Positions 25,651 through 32,184 of a stretch of 64,000 nucleotides of DNA are shown here, one piece after another. The translations under genes were made by a program, and so were the position numbers. Positions within the stretch are counted from its first letter, which is position 1, and each line of letters begins with the position of its first letter. Below the pieces are notes generated by a model, which was not told the DNA's origin, made no database searches, and saw only the letters and a list, made by a program, of their open reading frames with translations. Origin of the DNA: Polyangium fumosum (GTDB taxonomy: Bacteria; Myxococcota_A; Polyangia; Polyangiales; Polyangiaceae). The stretch lies in the NCBI RefSeq assembly GCF_005144585.1, contig NZ_SSMQ01000034.1:1-64000 (forward strand), given 5' to 3'.

Positions 25651-25881
25651 ATGGCGCATCCGTACCGCATGAGGCCCACGGTGCCCCCCGAAGGCTCGTC
25701 CGACGACGAACGGCTCTCCGGTCCGACGCTCGCGTTCGGTTTGTTTTGCGTCATCTCGGGCCTCGCGCTCGCGGGCGCGTCGCGCCCGGGCGCGCTGCTC
25801 CTCGCGGGCGGCGCGGGGACTGTCGCGATCGCGGCGCGCCGAACGCCGCGCGGAGGGGCCTACCCGCGTGACAAGGATTGA
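25651..25881 (+). CDS. Small membrane protein
   Basis: 76 aa. The start MAHPYRMRPTVPPEG is followed by a hydrophobic region in two parts (LAFGLFCVISGLALAG and GALLLAGGAGTVAIAA) consistent with two short membrane helices, and a basic tail. It overlaps the alkB start by 14 nt, so the two are probably coupled. TACGAT ends 6 nt before the ATG and there is no Shine-Dalgarno, as for a leaderless mRNA; this hexamer is kept in copy B. The coding part is nearly unchanged between the two copies. Function unknown. Confidence 0.65.
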   Translation: MAHPYRMRPTVPPEGSSDDERLSGPTLAFGLFCVISGLALAGASRPGALLLAGGAGTVAIAARRTPRGGAYPRDKD

Positions 25882-26458
25882 GCTCCAGCGCGGGGGATTC
25901 CTCCTCTTCCACGACCCGTTTCTCACGCGGAGCGAGGCCGACGCCTCGTTTCCCGCGCTGCTCGCGGAGGTCCCGTTTCAGCAGCAAACGATCCGGCTCT
26001 TCGGCAAATCGATCTTGCAGCCGCGCCTCTCGGCCTGGCACGGGGATGCGGGCGCCTCGTACACGTATTCGGGCCTGTCGCTCACGCCGAACCCGTGGAC
26101 GCCGGCGCTCTCGGCGCTGCGCGCGCGGGTCGAGGCGGCGGCCGGCTGCACGTTCAACAGCGTGCTCGTGAACCACTACAGGGACGGCGACGATTCGATG
26201 GGCAAACACGCCGACGACGAGCCCGAGCTCGGGGAAAACCCGGTGATCGCGTCCCTCTCGCTCGGGGCGCGAAGGAGGTTCGTCCTGGAACCGAAGCACA
26301 AGGGCGGGGAGAAGGTGACGCTCGAGCTCGGCGAGGGGAATCTGCTCGTGATGGCGGGGACGACGCAGCACCATTATCGGCACGGGGTGCCGAAGCAGGC
26401 CGGGCGGGGGGCGAGGATGAATTTGACGTTTCGCCGGATTTTGGGGTCAGGGGGCTGA
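25868..26458 (+). CDS. alkB: AlkB-family Fe(II)/2-oxoglutarate dioxygenase (DNA/RNA repair)
   Basis: 196 aa. GTG 25868 with GGAGGGG about 9 nt upstream. Resembles the ALKBH2/3-type branch: PRLSAWHGDAGASYTYSGL, TFNSVLVNHYRDGDDSMGKH with the HxD metal ligands in MGKHADDE, FVLEPK, LLVMAGTTQHHYRHGVPK with the distal His, and ARMNLTFR with the Arg pair binding 2-oxoglutarate. It would remove alkyl lesions such as 1-methyladenine by oxidative demethylation. Full length and apparently functional, unlike the broken copy at 28.3 kb. It overlaps the convergent DUF6968-like gene by 12 nt. Confidence 0.92.
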   Translation: MTRIELQRGGFLLFHDPFLTRSEADASFPALLAEVPFQQQTIRLFGKSILQPRLSAWHGDAGASYTYSGLSLTPNPWTPALSALRARVEAAAGCTFNSVLVNHYRDGDDSMGKHADDEPELGENPVIASLSLGARRRFVLEPKHKGGEKVTLELGEGNLLVMAGTTQHHYRHGVPKQAGRGARMNLTFRRILGSGG

Positions 26459-27151
26459 GAAATCAGGCATGTCGGGGTCGCTGGTCGGTTCCATCGCGTA
26501 GGCTCGGCCCACCTTGTAGGGCAAGAACGTGGGCCCCAAGAATTCATCGGAAAGCGGCGCCTCCCAACCTTCCGGAATCATGGCTTCGTAGGTCGCGCGC
26601 GCCAAGGCGAGGCCGTCCAGAAGCGCCTCGATGAAGTCGTCGCCCGTGCCATGACGAACAGGCTCGTCGAGGGTCGAACCAAGGAGGAACGCGCATTTCC
26701 ACGTTCCGTCATCGACGCGAACCGGCTTGTACACCGTGAGGGCCAATGCTCGTGCGCGACCCGCCTCATCGGGGCAGCCGAGCGTGCCGACCGCGAGAGG
26801 TTCGAGCCCCCCGGGATTCGCCTCGCATGGGGGGACGGTGGGGGGCTGGTACGCCTCAGGTTTCTCGGCGAAACGCGGCAGGCCCGCATGAACCATCCCT
26901 TGCCAGCTCGACCGTTCCTCCGTGGGATGCTCGATGTAGCTGCGGGCGACCGTGAGGCAGCTCAGGAGCGCCTGAATGGCGTCGACGCCCCTCACGTGGA
27001 GGGTCCTCTGGTTGGGCGGCGGGCTGAACTGGAATCCGCACTCCCAGTCATCCTGATCCGTCTTGCGTGGGGTAAATACCGTCAGGGTGACGTCCTTCAC
27101 GACGCCGTTATCGCTGCGGTACTGGAGCACGCGTGTGGTGAGAACGGCCAT
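26447..27151 (-). CDS. DUF6968-like protein with two repeated domains
   Basis: 234 aa. GAGG about 5 nt before the ATG. Two similar units are seen: residues 5-75 (LTVFTPRKTDQDDWECGFQF ... RGVDAIQALLSCLTVARSYI) and 135-195 (LTVYKPVRVDDGTWKCAFLL ... TGDDFIEALLDGLALARATY). Each has the strand-W-x-C then helix pattern of DUF6968-type domains, proteins often found near toxin systems, where an immunity role is suspected but not shown. It lies 7 nt after the read-through end of the Cys-rich secreted-protein gene, so the two probably form an operon. A degenerate copy of its N-terminal half sits at 28.85-29.05 kb. Confidence 0.8.
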   Translation of the reverse strand: MAVLTTRVLQYRSDNGVVKDVTLTVFTPRKTDQDDWECGFQFSPPPNQRTLHVRGVDAIQALLSCLTVARSYIEHPTEERSSWQGMVHAGLPRFAEKPEAYQPPTVPPCEANPGGLEPLAVGTLGCPDEAGRARALALTVYKPVRVDDGTWKCAFLLGSTLDEPVRHGTGDDFIEALLDGLALARATYEAMIPEGWEAPLSDEFLGPTFLPYKVGRAYAMEPTSDPDMPDFSAP

Positions 27152-27158
27152 CTCGTCC

Positions 27159-27239
27159 TCAATCTGCGTAGGGGATTTTCTTCATGCAATCGCCGAGCTT
27201 TTGGCTGCACTCCGCGTAGCATTGGCGTCCAAGTTTTCC
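27159..27239 (-). other. In-frame coding extension after the TGA of the Cys-rich secreted protein
   Basis: Directly after TGA 27240-27242 the same frame continues for 26 codons (GKLGRQCYAECSQKLGDCMK ...) to a second TGA at 27159-27161. It supplies three Cys that mirror the three in the annotated end, giving CX6CX3C before and CX3CX6C after. With this extension the gap to the next gene is 7 nt. This looks like original coding sequence cut by a recent nonsense change, or read-through. Confidence 0.7.
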
Positions 27240-27488
27240 TCACGTACACCAGTCGCGGCACGCCTCGAACAACGTCTCGCATTCCTGCACACGGCGCTCG
27301 CGCTCCTCCTCGCTGATCCCTCCCGTCGGCACCGCGGCTCCCTCATGAAGCTCCGGTTCTCTTGGGTCAGCCCCCCTCGACGTCAACGACGAGTCAGGTG
27401 ATGCCAGTCGGACGTCACCCACGCCTGACGCCATACCGAGCGACCCGTACAGAACAAGCGCCCCGAGCCCCAAGATCAGCTTCGCCAT
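27240..27488 (-). CDS. Secreted Cys-rich protein, truncated by an in-frame TGA
   Basis: 82 aa. GGAGGA about 6 nt before ATG 27488. A signal peptide (MAKLILGLGALVLYGSLGMA) is followed by a disordered stretch with SPDSSLTSRGADPREPE and a helix, ISEEERERRVQECETLFEAC, ending CRDWCT before TGA. The frame continues past the stop with three more Cys and no further disruption, so the ancestral protein was probably 109 residues with a two-helix disulfide hairpin. The truncated form keeps three Cys, an odd number for a secreted protein. Upstream partner of the DUF6968-like gene; function unknown. Confidence 0.75.
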   Translation of the reverse strand: MAKLILGLGALVLYGSLGMASGVGDVRLASPDSSLTSRGADPREPELHEGAAVPTGGISEEERERRVQECETLFEACRDWCT

Positions 27489-27606
27489 GGTTGTCCTCCC
27501 TCGTGCGTCGTCCGAACACGCTGGAAGCACGTTAACATGAGCCGGCGACAAATGCCTAAATTCGCGCTCGCCGAGGACATGCTGCTCCCGCGAGCCCGCG
27601 GCAATC

Positions 27607-27669
27607 CCCCGGTCGATCACGACGCCGCCAAGGCCGCCTTCGAAAAACTCCTGCCGCGCCTCGCCCAGC
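27607..27669 (+). pseudogene. Fragment of the gene at 31216 (N-terminal part)
   Basis: About 62 bp match 31240-31302 with one or two mismatches, encoding PVDHDAAKAAFEKLLPRLAQ (residues 10-29 of the 274-aa protein at 31216). The match stops abruptly at 27669, where copy B of the duplicated segment begins. It is a rearrangement scar, not an expressed gene. Confidence 0.8.
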
Positions 27670-27880
27670 ATTCTATGGCGGAGCGCTGAAAAACCCTAGC
27701 GCGACGAACATGCCTCGCTCGCGTGAGCGAGACCTCTTCGCGGGATTTGGGGCGTCGCTCCGCGGGCCCGCGCGAAGCCCCGCGCCCCAAGGACGTGGTC
27801 GCGCCGCTTCGAGCGTGCTCTTCTGGACGTCCCGCACGAAAGGAGCTCGGCGCGACGATTGCGTCGAGCGCGTCTCCGTC

Positions 27881-28054
27881 ATGGATCCGAGGGAGCAAGC
27901 GCGTCACAACATCCAGGACCCGCGCGTGCTCGATGCAATGCGTCGCGTTTCGCGGCACGCCTTCGTGCTCGCCGCGCGGCTCGCGTCGCTCGGGTACGGA
28001 AACACCCGGGTGGTCACAAGAGATGGCACCCGAGGTGCGGTTTGTCCCGCTTGA
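27881..28054 (+). pseudogene. pcm: Truncated protein-L-isoaspartate O-methyltransferase, copy B
   Basis: 57 codons. MDPREQARHNIQDPRVLDAM then RRVSRHAFVLAAR parallels copy A and the Pcm N-terminus. It has lost more of the conserved residues (VPRH to VSRH, FVP to FVL) and stops after TRDGTRGAVCPA. The catalytic domain is absent, as in copy A. Confidence 0.75.
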
Positions 28055-28135
28055 CGATTGGGGCTCCACGCGGACGAGCCGCGTTACGCCCCAAACCCCA
28101 TACCCTTCCGCTCTCCGCGCTGGTACGATGGACGC

Positions 28136-28297
28136 ATGGCGCATCCGTACCGCATGAGGCCCACGGTGCCCCCCGAAGGCTCGCCCGAGGACGAACGGCT
28201 CTCCGGTCCGACGCTCGCGTTTGGTTTGTTTTGCGTCATCTCGGGCCTCGCGCTCGCCGATCTTGCAGCCGCGCCTATCGGCCTGGCACGGGGATGA
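28136..28297 (+). pseudogene. Truncated copy of the small membrane protein gene
   Basis: The first 41 residues match the gene at 25651 almost exactly (MAHPYRMRPTVPPEG ... ISGLALA). The 237-bp deletion then runs the frame into alkB sequence out of phase, ending ADLAAAPIGLARG. One hydrophobic segment is retained, so a short peptide could still be made. TACGAT upstream of the ATG is conserved. Confidence 0.7.
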
Positions 28298-28584
28298 GGG
28301 CGCCTCGTACACGTATTCGGGCCTGTCGCTCACGCCGAACCCCTGGACGCCAGCGCTCTCGGTGCTGCGCGCGCGGGTCGAGGCGGCGGCCGGCTGCACG
28401 TTCAACAGCGTGCTCGTGAACCACTCCAGAGACGGCGACGATTCGATGGGCAAACACGCCGACGACGAGCCCGAACTCGGCGAAAACCCGGTGATCGCGT
28501 CCCTGTCGCTCGGGGCGCGAAGGAAGTTCGTCCTGGAACCGAAGAAAAAGGGCGAGGAGAAGGTGACGCTCGAGCTCGGCGAGG
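28258..28584 (+). pseudogene. alkB: alkB fragment lacking both ends
   Basis: Corresponds to 26010-26339 of the intact gene, 329 bp without indels. It lacks about the first 48 residues and the C-terminal distal His and Arg. The metal-binding MGKHADDE is kept, but NHYRDG has become NHSRDG. The missing ligands make it catalytically dead. Confidence 0.85.
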
Positions 28585-28849
28585 GCCGATGGCAAGACCA
28601 CGGACGCGCGTCTCTACTGGCAACGGGGCGTTGCCAGCGGAGCCGTCAGCGCTGCGGCCTTGGCCTTGGGCGAAATCGTCGCAGGTCTTGCCACCGGCTG
28701 TTCGATGAACTGCGCGGAGCGCAGTTTATTGACCCCGAGTCCAGCGCTTGCGCAGGCCCCGGGTCCAGGGGCGGATAGCCCCGGTGGGGTCTGGGGCAAA
28801 GCCCCAGCGAAGCGCCTGCACGATGAGACCAATGCTCAGCTCCGGAATG
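28585..28849 (+). other. Unassigned insert with an open frame
   Basis: Sequence unique to locus B. One plus frame stays open through it and reads DGKTTDARLYWQRGVASGAV, then a hydrophobic stretch and CSMNCAERSLLTPSPALAQA. It has no start of its own and merges with the antisense of the DUF6968-like fragment. It may be the remnant of a larger protein, but no family is recognised. Two small hairpins lie at 28768-28807. Confidence 0.35.
28768..28807. repeat. Tandem GGGGC/GCCCC hairpins (REP-like)
   Basis: GGGGC-GGATA-GCCCC (28768-28782) is followed 8 nt later by CTGGGGC-AAA-GCCCCAG (28791-28807). Two compact hairpins in tandem resemble palindromic intergenic repeats. Only one instance was seen in the window. 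Confidence 0.35.
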
Positions 28850-29049
28850 AATGGGGGGACAGCGGGGGGGCTGGTACGCCGCAGGTTTCTCGGCGAATCG
28901 CGGAAGGCCCGCATGATCCATCCCTCGCCAGCTCGACCGTTCCTCCGTGGGATGCTCGATGTAGCTGCGGGCGACCGTGAGGCAGCTCAGGAGCGCCTGC
29001 ATGGCGTCGACACCCCTCACGTGGATGGTTCTCTGGTTGGGCGGCGGGC
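28850..29049 (-). pseudogene. Degenerate fragment of the DUF6968-like gene
   Basis: Matches 26827-27023 of the intact gene, encoding PPNQRTIHVRGVDAMQALLS, SYIEHPTEERSSW and GLPRFAEKPAAYQPP. A one-base insertion in the G-run near 28862-28868 breaks the frame on one side, and the start codon region and second domain are missing. Weak similarity may continue to about 29070. Confidence 0.8.
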
Positions 29050-29104
29050 AGCGAGCTTTGTACTGCACTCCGACTTGCGTGCGAAGCCGCCCTTCGCTCC
29101 CGCG

Positions 29105-29176
29105 AGCCTCCCGGCGGTCCCCTCCCGACCTCCTCCCGGCTCCCGCCAGCCTCCCGGCGGTCCCCCACCGACCTCC
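29105..29176. repeat. 29-bp direct repeat pair
   Basis: 29105-29133 and 29148-29176 share 27 of 29 positions (AGCCTCCCGGCGGTCCCC then CCGACCTCC). They lie in the 29.05-29.28 kb stretch, which otherwise holds no recognisable gene. Confidence 0.6.
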
Positions 29177-29285
29177 GGAGGTTGGCTTCATCCCAAATGT
29201 CGTCGCCTACCGACCGTCCCGCGGCTCGGCCGGGCCGTCCGGAGGTCACCCTTCGCCCGCCGCGGGCTCACGCCGCGAATCTGCC

Positions 29286-29315
29286 TTGACGGCGCAGGCC
29301 GTGCTCGGACAAGAT
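29286..29315 (+). promoter_or_regulatory. Candidate sigma-70-type promoter of the fluoride operon
   Basis: TTGACG (29286-29291), 18 nt, CAAGAT (29310-29315). The predicted start falls a few bases before the riboswitch, as expected for a 5' leader aptamer. Confidence 0.5.
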
Positions 29316-29325
29316 GCAGGTCGAT

Positions 29326-29380
29326 GGCGGTGGAGTCCGCCGATAACCGCGGTCCTTCGCGACCGCCAATGACTCCTACG
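29326..29380 (+). promoter_or_regulatory. Fluoride riboswitch (crcB motif) aptamer
   Basis: Matches the fluoride aptamer plan. First stem GGCGG (29326-29330) with CCGCC (29337-29341); then the conserved GATAAC; second stem GCGGTC with GACCGC; then AATGACTCCTACG. GGAGTC in the first loop (29332-29337) can pair with GACTCC (29371-29376) to form the pseudoknot. The downstream genes, DUF190 and a CLC-F-type antiporter, are classic fluoride-detoxification cargo, which independently supports the call. Confidence 0.9.
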
Positions 29381-29408
29381 ATGCATGCCCCCAGGGCACC
29401 GTAGGAGT
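29372..29408 (+). promoter_or_regulatory. Riboswitch expression platform (alternative hairpin)
   Basis: ACTCCTACG (29372-29380), the 3' strand of the aptamer, is a perfect complement of CGTAGGAGT (29400-29408). An inner GCCC-CCA-GGGC hairpin lies between. Formation of this stem would disrupt the aptamer. It is followed by TTGTCCGTCTTCTCC, a weak T-rich tract, so it may terminate transcription without fluoride. Confidence 0.75.
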
Positions 29409-29455
29409 TGTCCGTCTTCTCCTCCGGTGCCGCCAGAGCCAGGAGAGAGAACGAC

Positions 29456-29827
29456 GTGACGACCAGCCTTTCGGGAGCCCTGTCGGTGCTCCGCATCTAC
29501 CTTCCCCGCCGCGGCGTCAAGCACGGTCGAGGCTTCTGGGGGTGGCTCTTCGGTCGCTCGATCACGCATCACCTCGCAGCGGAGGCGCTGCGGTCGGGGG
29601 TGCTGTACGCGACCGTGACGCAGGGACACATGGGCTTCGTGTCGGGATCGACCGCGGTCGTCGCCGACCTCTCCGATACGCCGCCGGATACGTTGCCGAG
29701 CTGCGTCGAACTCATCGGGACGCCGGAAATCCTCGAGGCGTTCGTGACGGCGCACCGCGATGATCTTCGAGGCGCGGTCATCGTCCGCCTCGATGGAGTT
29801 GCCCTGTCCATCGGGGGGCCATCGTGA
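29456..29827 (+). CDS. DUF190 family protein (PII-like), fluoride operon
   Basis: 123 aa. GTG 29456 with AGGAGAG about 9 nt upstream; an earlier in-frame GTG overlaps the riboswitch platform and is less likely. The pattern LSVLRIYLPRRGVKHG, then AEALRSGVLYATVTQGHMGF and LPSCVELIGTPEILEAFVTA fits the ferredoxin-like, PII-related DUF190 fold. DUF190 genes often accompany fluoride channels or CLC-F genes and are thought to be regulatory, without a proven mechanism. Its stop overlaps the start of the antiporter gene (GTGA), so they are translationally coupled. Confidence 0.85.
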   Translation: MTTSLSGALSVLRIYLPRRGVKHGRGFWGWLFGRSITHHLAAEALRSGVLYATVTQGHMGFVSGSTAVVADLSDTPPDTLPSCVELIGTPEILEAFVTAHRDDLRGAVIVRLDGVALSIGGPS

Positions 29828-31158
29828 CGCGGCGGCGACTCTCGACGCTCGGGCAGTGGATTGTCCTTGGCGTGTGCGTCGGCGTGATATGCGGGGGCTC
29901 GTCCGCGCTCTTCCTTTCTCTCCTCGAAAAGGCCACGGAGGTCCGCACGGGTCACGAGGTCGTCGTGTATACCCTGCCCCTCGCGGGCCTCGCCATTGGA
30001 TGGATTTATGAGCGGTTCGGAAAGCCGATCAAGGCCGGGAGCAACCTCATCCTCGACACCCTTCACGACGAGGGCCCCGAGATCCCGCTGCGCATGGCTC
30101 CCATGGTGCTGATCGGCACGGTATTGACCCACCTCTTCGGCGGCAGCGCCGGACGGGAAGGAACGGCCGTGCAGATGGGGGCGAGCCTCGCCGATGCCGT
30201 AGCCCACCGCCTCCGCTTGACGCAAGAGCTGCGCAAACAGCTCCTCGCGGCCGGCGTCGCGGGCGGCTTCGGCTCGGTCTTTGGCACGCCGATCGCTGGC
30301 ACGGTGTTCGGGCTCGAGTTCATCACGCTCGGACGCATCGAATACACCGCCCTCGTCCCGGCGCTGGTCGCGTCCGTGGTCGGCGACATGACGACGCGCT
30401 GGCTCGGCATCGGGCATACCCACTACCCGGCTCCCCCGCACGTCCCCCTCTCCTCGCTGCTCCTGTTGAAATGGCTCCTGTTCGCCGTGGCCATCGCAGC
30501 TTCGACGACGGTCTTCATCGAGCTCACCCATTTCATCAAAAAGCAGATGGAGAAGCGGGTACCTCGGCTGCCCGTGCGGATGATGCTCGGCGGCGTCGTC
30601 GTGGTCGCGATGTGGCAGATCATCGGGACGAGCGACTATCTCGGCCTCGGGGTGCCGATGATCGTGCGTTCGTTCGAGGATCCGGGCCTGCCCGCGTATG
30701 CGTTCGCGGCCAAGCTCGTGTTCACGGCCGTGACGCTCGGGGCGGGTTTCCTGGGCGGCGAGGTGACGCCGCTCTTCTTCGTCGGCGCGGCGCTCGGGAA
30801 TGCGCTCTCCGGGCCGCTCGGGCTACCGCTCCCGCTCTGCGCGGGCGTCGGCCTCGCCGCCGTGTTCGCGAGCGCATCGAACACGCCGCTGGCGCTCTCG
30901 ATCATGGCGATGGAACTGCTCGGGCCCAATGTCTTCCCGCACGTGGCCGTGGTCTGCGTACTCTCGTATCTGCTGGCGGGGCATCGCAGCATCTACCCAG
31001 CGCAGCGGCTCTGGCAGCGCAAGGATGGGAGCCCGCTGCTCCGCTCCATCCCGTTACGGGACCTGGATGAAGCCGAACAGGGGCGCAAGTCTGGTTTTCA
31101 CGGCGGGACAGACCAGGGCGACGCCCAGCCCCCCAACACCGGAGATCCCCGCGCCTGA
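29824..31158 (+). CDS. CLC-type anion transporter, CLC-F (fluoride/proton) subtype
   Basis: 444 aa. Start GTG 29824. About ten membrane helices with CLC signatures: IKAGSNLILDTLHDEGPEIP where canonical chloride CLCs have GSGIP, GGSAGREGTAVQMGASLADA containing the gating Glu, AGFLGGEVTPLFFVGAALGN, and SASNTPLALSIMAMELLG. The replaced GSGIP region and GREGT are typical of the fluoride-exporting CLC-F branch. With the fluoride riboswitch upstream the role is export of fluoride from the cytosol coupled to proton entry. The C-terminal tail (residues about 405-444) is hydrophilic, with no CBS domain. Confidence 0.93.
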   Translation: MTRRRLSTLGQWIVLGVCVGVICGGSSALFLSLLEKATEVRTGHEVVVYTLPLAGLAIGWIYERFGKPIKAGSNLILDTLHDEGPEIPLRMAPMVLIGTVLTHLFGGSAGREGTAVQMGASLADAVAHRLRLTQELRKQLLAAGVAGGFGSVFGTPIAGTVFGLEFITLGRIEYTALVPALVASVVGDMTTRWLGIGHTHYPAPPHVPLSSLLLLKWLLFAVAIAASTTVFIELTHFIKKQMEKRVPRLPVRMMLGGVVVVAMWQIIGTSDYLGLGVPMIVRSFEDPGLPAYAFAAKLVFTAVTLGAGFLGGEVTPLFFVGAALGNALSGPLGLPLPLCAGVGLAAVFASASNTPLALSIMAMELLGPNVFPHVAVVCVLSYLLAGHRSIYPAQRLWQRKDGSPLLRSIPLRDLDEAEQGRKSGFHGGTDQGDAQPPNTGDPRA

Positions 31159-31215
31159 ACGACCGCTTTCTCGTAGAGGTTCCCGTCCGCGCATCCTCAT
31201 GGTAGCTTCCCCACC

Positions 31216-32040
31216 ATGAGTCCTCCCCAAAAGAAAAAACCCCCGGTCGACCACGACGCCGCCAAGGCCGCCTTCGAAAAACTCCTGCCGCGCCTCGCCC
31301 AGCTCCCCAAAGATGGCCTCCAATCACCGAACACCAGCGTCGACGCCGCGGCCATCGTCGCCCTCGGCATTGCCCGCGAGTTCTCGGCGCCCCAGGCGCG
31401 CGCGCGCTTCGAGCTCTTGCCCAAGGAGCTCTTCGATATCGCCGCCATAGACGACCTCGAAGCCGCGGCGCTCGCGGCCTGGTATACGGCCACGAGCCTC
31501 CTCTCCGCCAATGCCCAGGGCACGGAGGCCAAGCTCCCCGTCGAGCTCGTCGACGACGCCACCACGCTCAAGGCGCGGATGCTCAAGGTCGGCGAGTACC
31601 ACTTCGACCCGGCCACGCCCACCGGCCGCGAGATCGCCGATATCCGCGTCGGCACGGGGTACCGCGACCTCGCCCAGGACCTCGCCCGGCTCGCCAGGCT
31701 CTACCGCACCGAGAAGAACCAGCTCGAAAACGACAAAGTCCATTACAGCGTCGAGGACGCCACACGCGCGGACGAGCTGTCCCACCGGATCTTGGCGGAG
31801 CTCGCCACGTCCCGCAGCACGGAGCAAGCGCTCTGGACCGAGCGGGTCCAGCGCGCCTGGACGCTCCTCCTCGGACTTTATGGGGAGGCGACCACCACCG
31901 CGGCGTGGCTCTGGCGGAAAGAAAGCGGCGCGGCGCCGTATCCGTCGCTCGTCACGGCGGGGCGCGCGGCCCGCAAGGCGAGGTCCGAGGGCGCGGCCGA
32001 GGAGCCGCCGCCGGGCGGAGGCGAATCCACAGGCGGCTGA
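31216..32040 (+). CDS. Hypothetical helical protein
   Basis: 274 aa, soluble, no signal. Mostly helical with conserved-looking blocks PVDHDAAKAAFEKLLPRLAQ, FELLPKELFDIAAIDDLEAA, TLKARMLKVGEYHF, DIRVGTGYRDLAQDLARLAR and an acidic, Gly-rich tail. No family recognised. TAGCTT ends 7 nt before the ATG and no Shine-Dalgarno is visible, so the message may be leaderless. A 62-bp piece of its N-terminal coding region recurs at 27.6 kb, which shows that this gene or a paralogue took part in local rearrangement. Confidence 0.8.
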   Translation: MSPPQKKKPPVDHDAAKAAFEKLLPRLAQLPKDGLQSPNTSVDAAAIVALGIAREFSAPQARARFELLPKELFDIAAIDDLEAAALAAWYTATSLLSANAQGTEAKLPVELVDDATTLKARMLKVGEYHFDPATPTGREIADIRVGTGYRDLAQDLARLARLYRTEKNQLENDKVHYSVEDATRADELSHRILAELATSRSTEQALWTERVQRAWTLLLGLYGEATTTAAWLWRKESGAAPYPSLVTAGRAARKARSEGAAEEPPPGGGESTGG

Positions 32041-32119
32041 CGCATCGGCCGACCGCATCCCCCATTCTCCCATTCACGCCCTGCATGCGTGACATCGCTC
32101 ACGCCAATACGCTCCTCGT

Positions 32120-32148
32120 TTGACAGTCGTATCGGTGCCCATTAGCTT
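32120..32148 (+). promoter_or_regulatory. Sigma-70-type promoter of the MBL-fold lipoprotein gene
   Basis: TTGACA (32120-32125), exactly 17 nt, TAGCTT (32143-32148). Start of transcription would be about 30 nt before the ATG at 32185, leaving room for the AAGGAG ribosome site. Confidence 0.75.
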
Positions 32149-32184
32149 CGCGGTGCTTTCATCCTTCCAAGGAGCGAATTCACC

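Larger units (their letters stand above)
25156..26339 (+). repeat. Duplicated segment, copy A
   Basis: Matches 27669-28584 in the same orientation. It holds the pcm relic, the small membrane protein gene and most of alkB. Relative to copy A, copy B lacks 25773-26009 (237 bp) and about 30 bp near 25517-25555. Similarity is high in the small-gene and alkB parts (about 15 differences in 329 bp of alkB by eye) and clearly lower in the pcm part. Confidence 0.9.
27669..28584 (+). repeat. Duplicated segment, copy B (degenerate)
   Basis: Direct repeat of 25156-26339 with a 237-bp internal deletion (junction at 28257/28258) and loss of the end of alkB. The left junction joins a fragment of the 31216 gene; the right end changes to unrelated sequence at 28585. 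All genes inside are broken. Confidence 0.9.

Noticed and set aside
27240-27242. TGA as a selenocysteine codon
   Set aside because: No convincing hairpin of SECIS type follows, and the flanking residues do not resemble a redox motif with Sec. A nonsense change is simpler.
25156-29060. Insertion sequence or integrative element
   Set aside because: No transposase, integrase, terminal inverted repeats or target duplications were found despite the duplicated segments.
29056-29280. A gene between the mosaic region and the fluoride riboswitch
   Set aside because: Open frames there are short, Pro/Arg-rich and lack ribosome sites; only a 29-bp direct repeat pair is evident.
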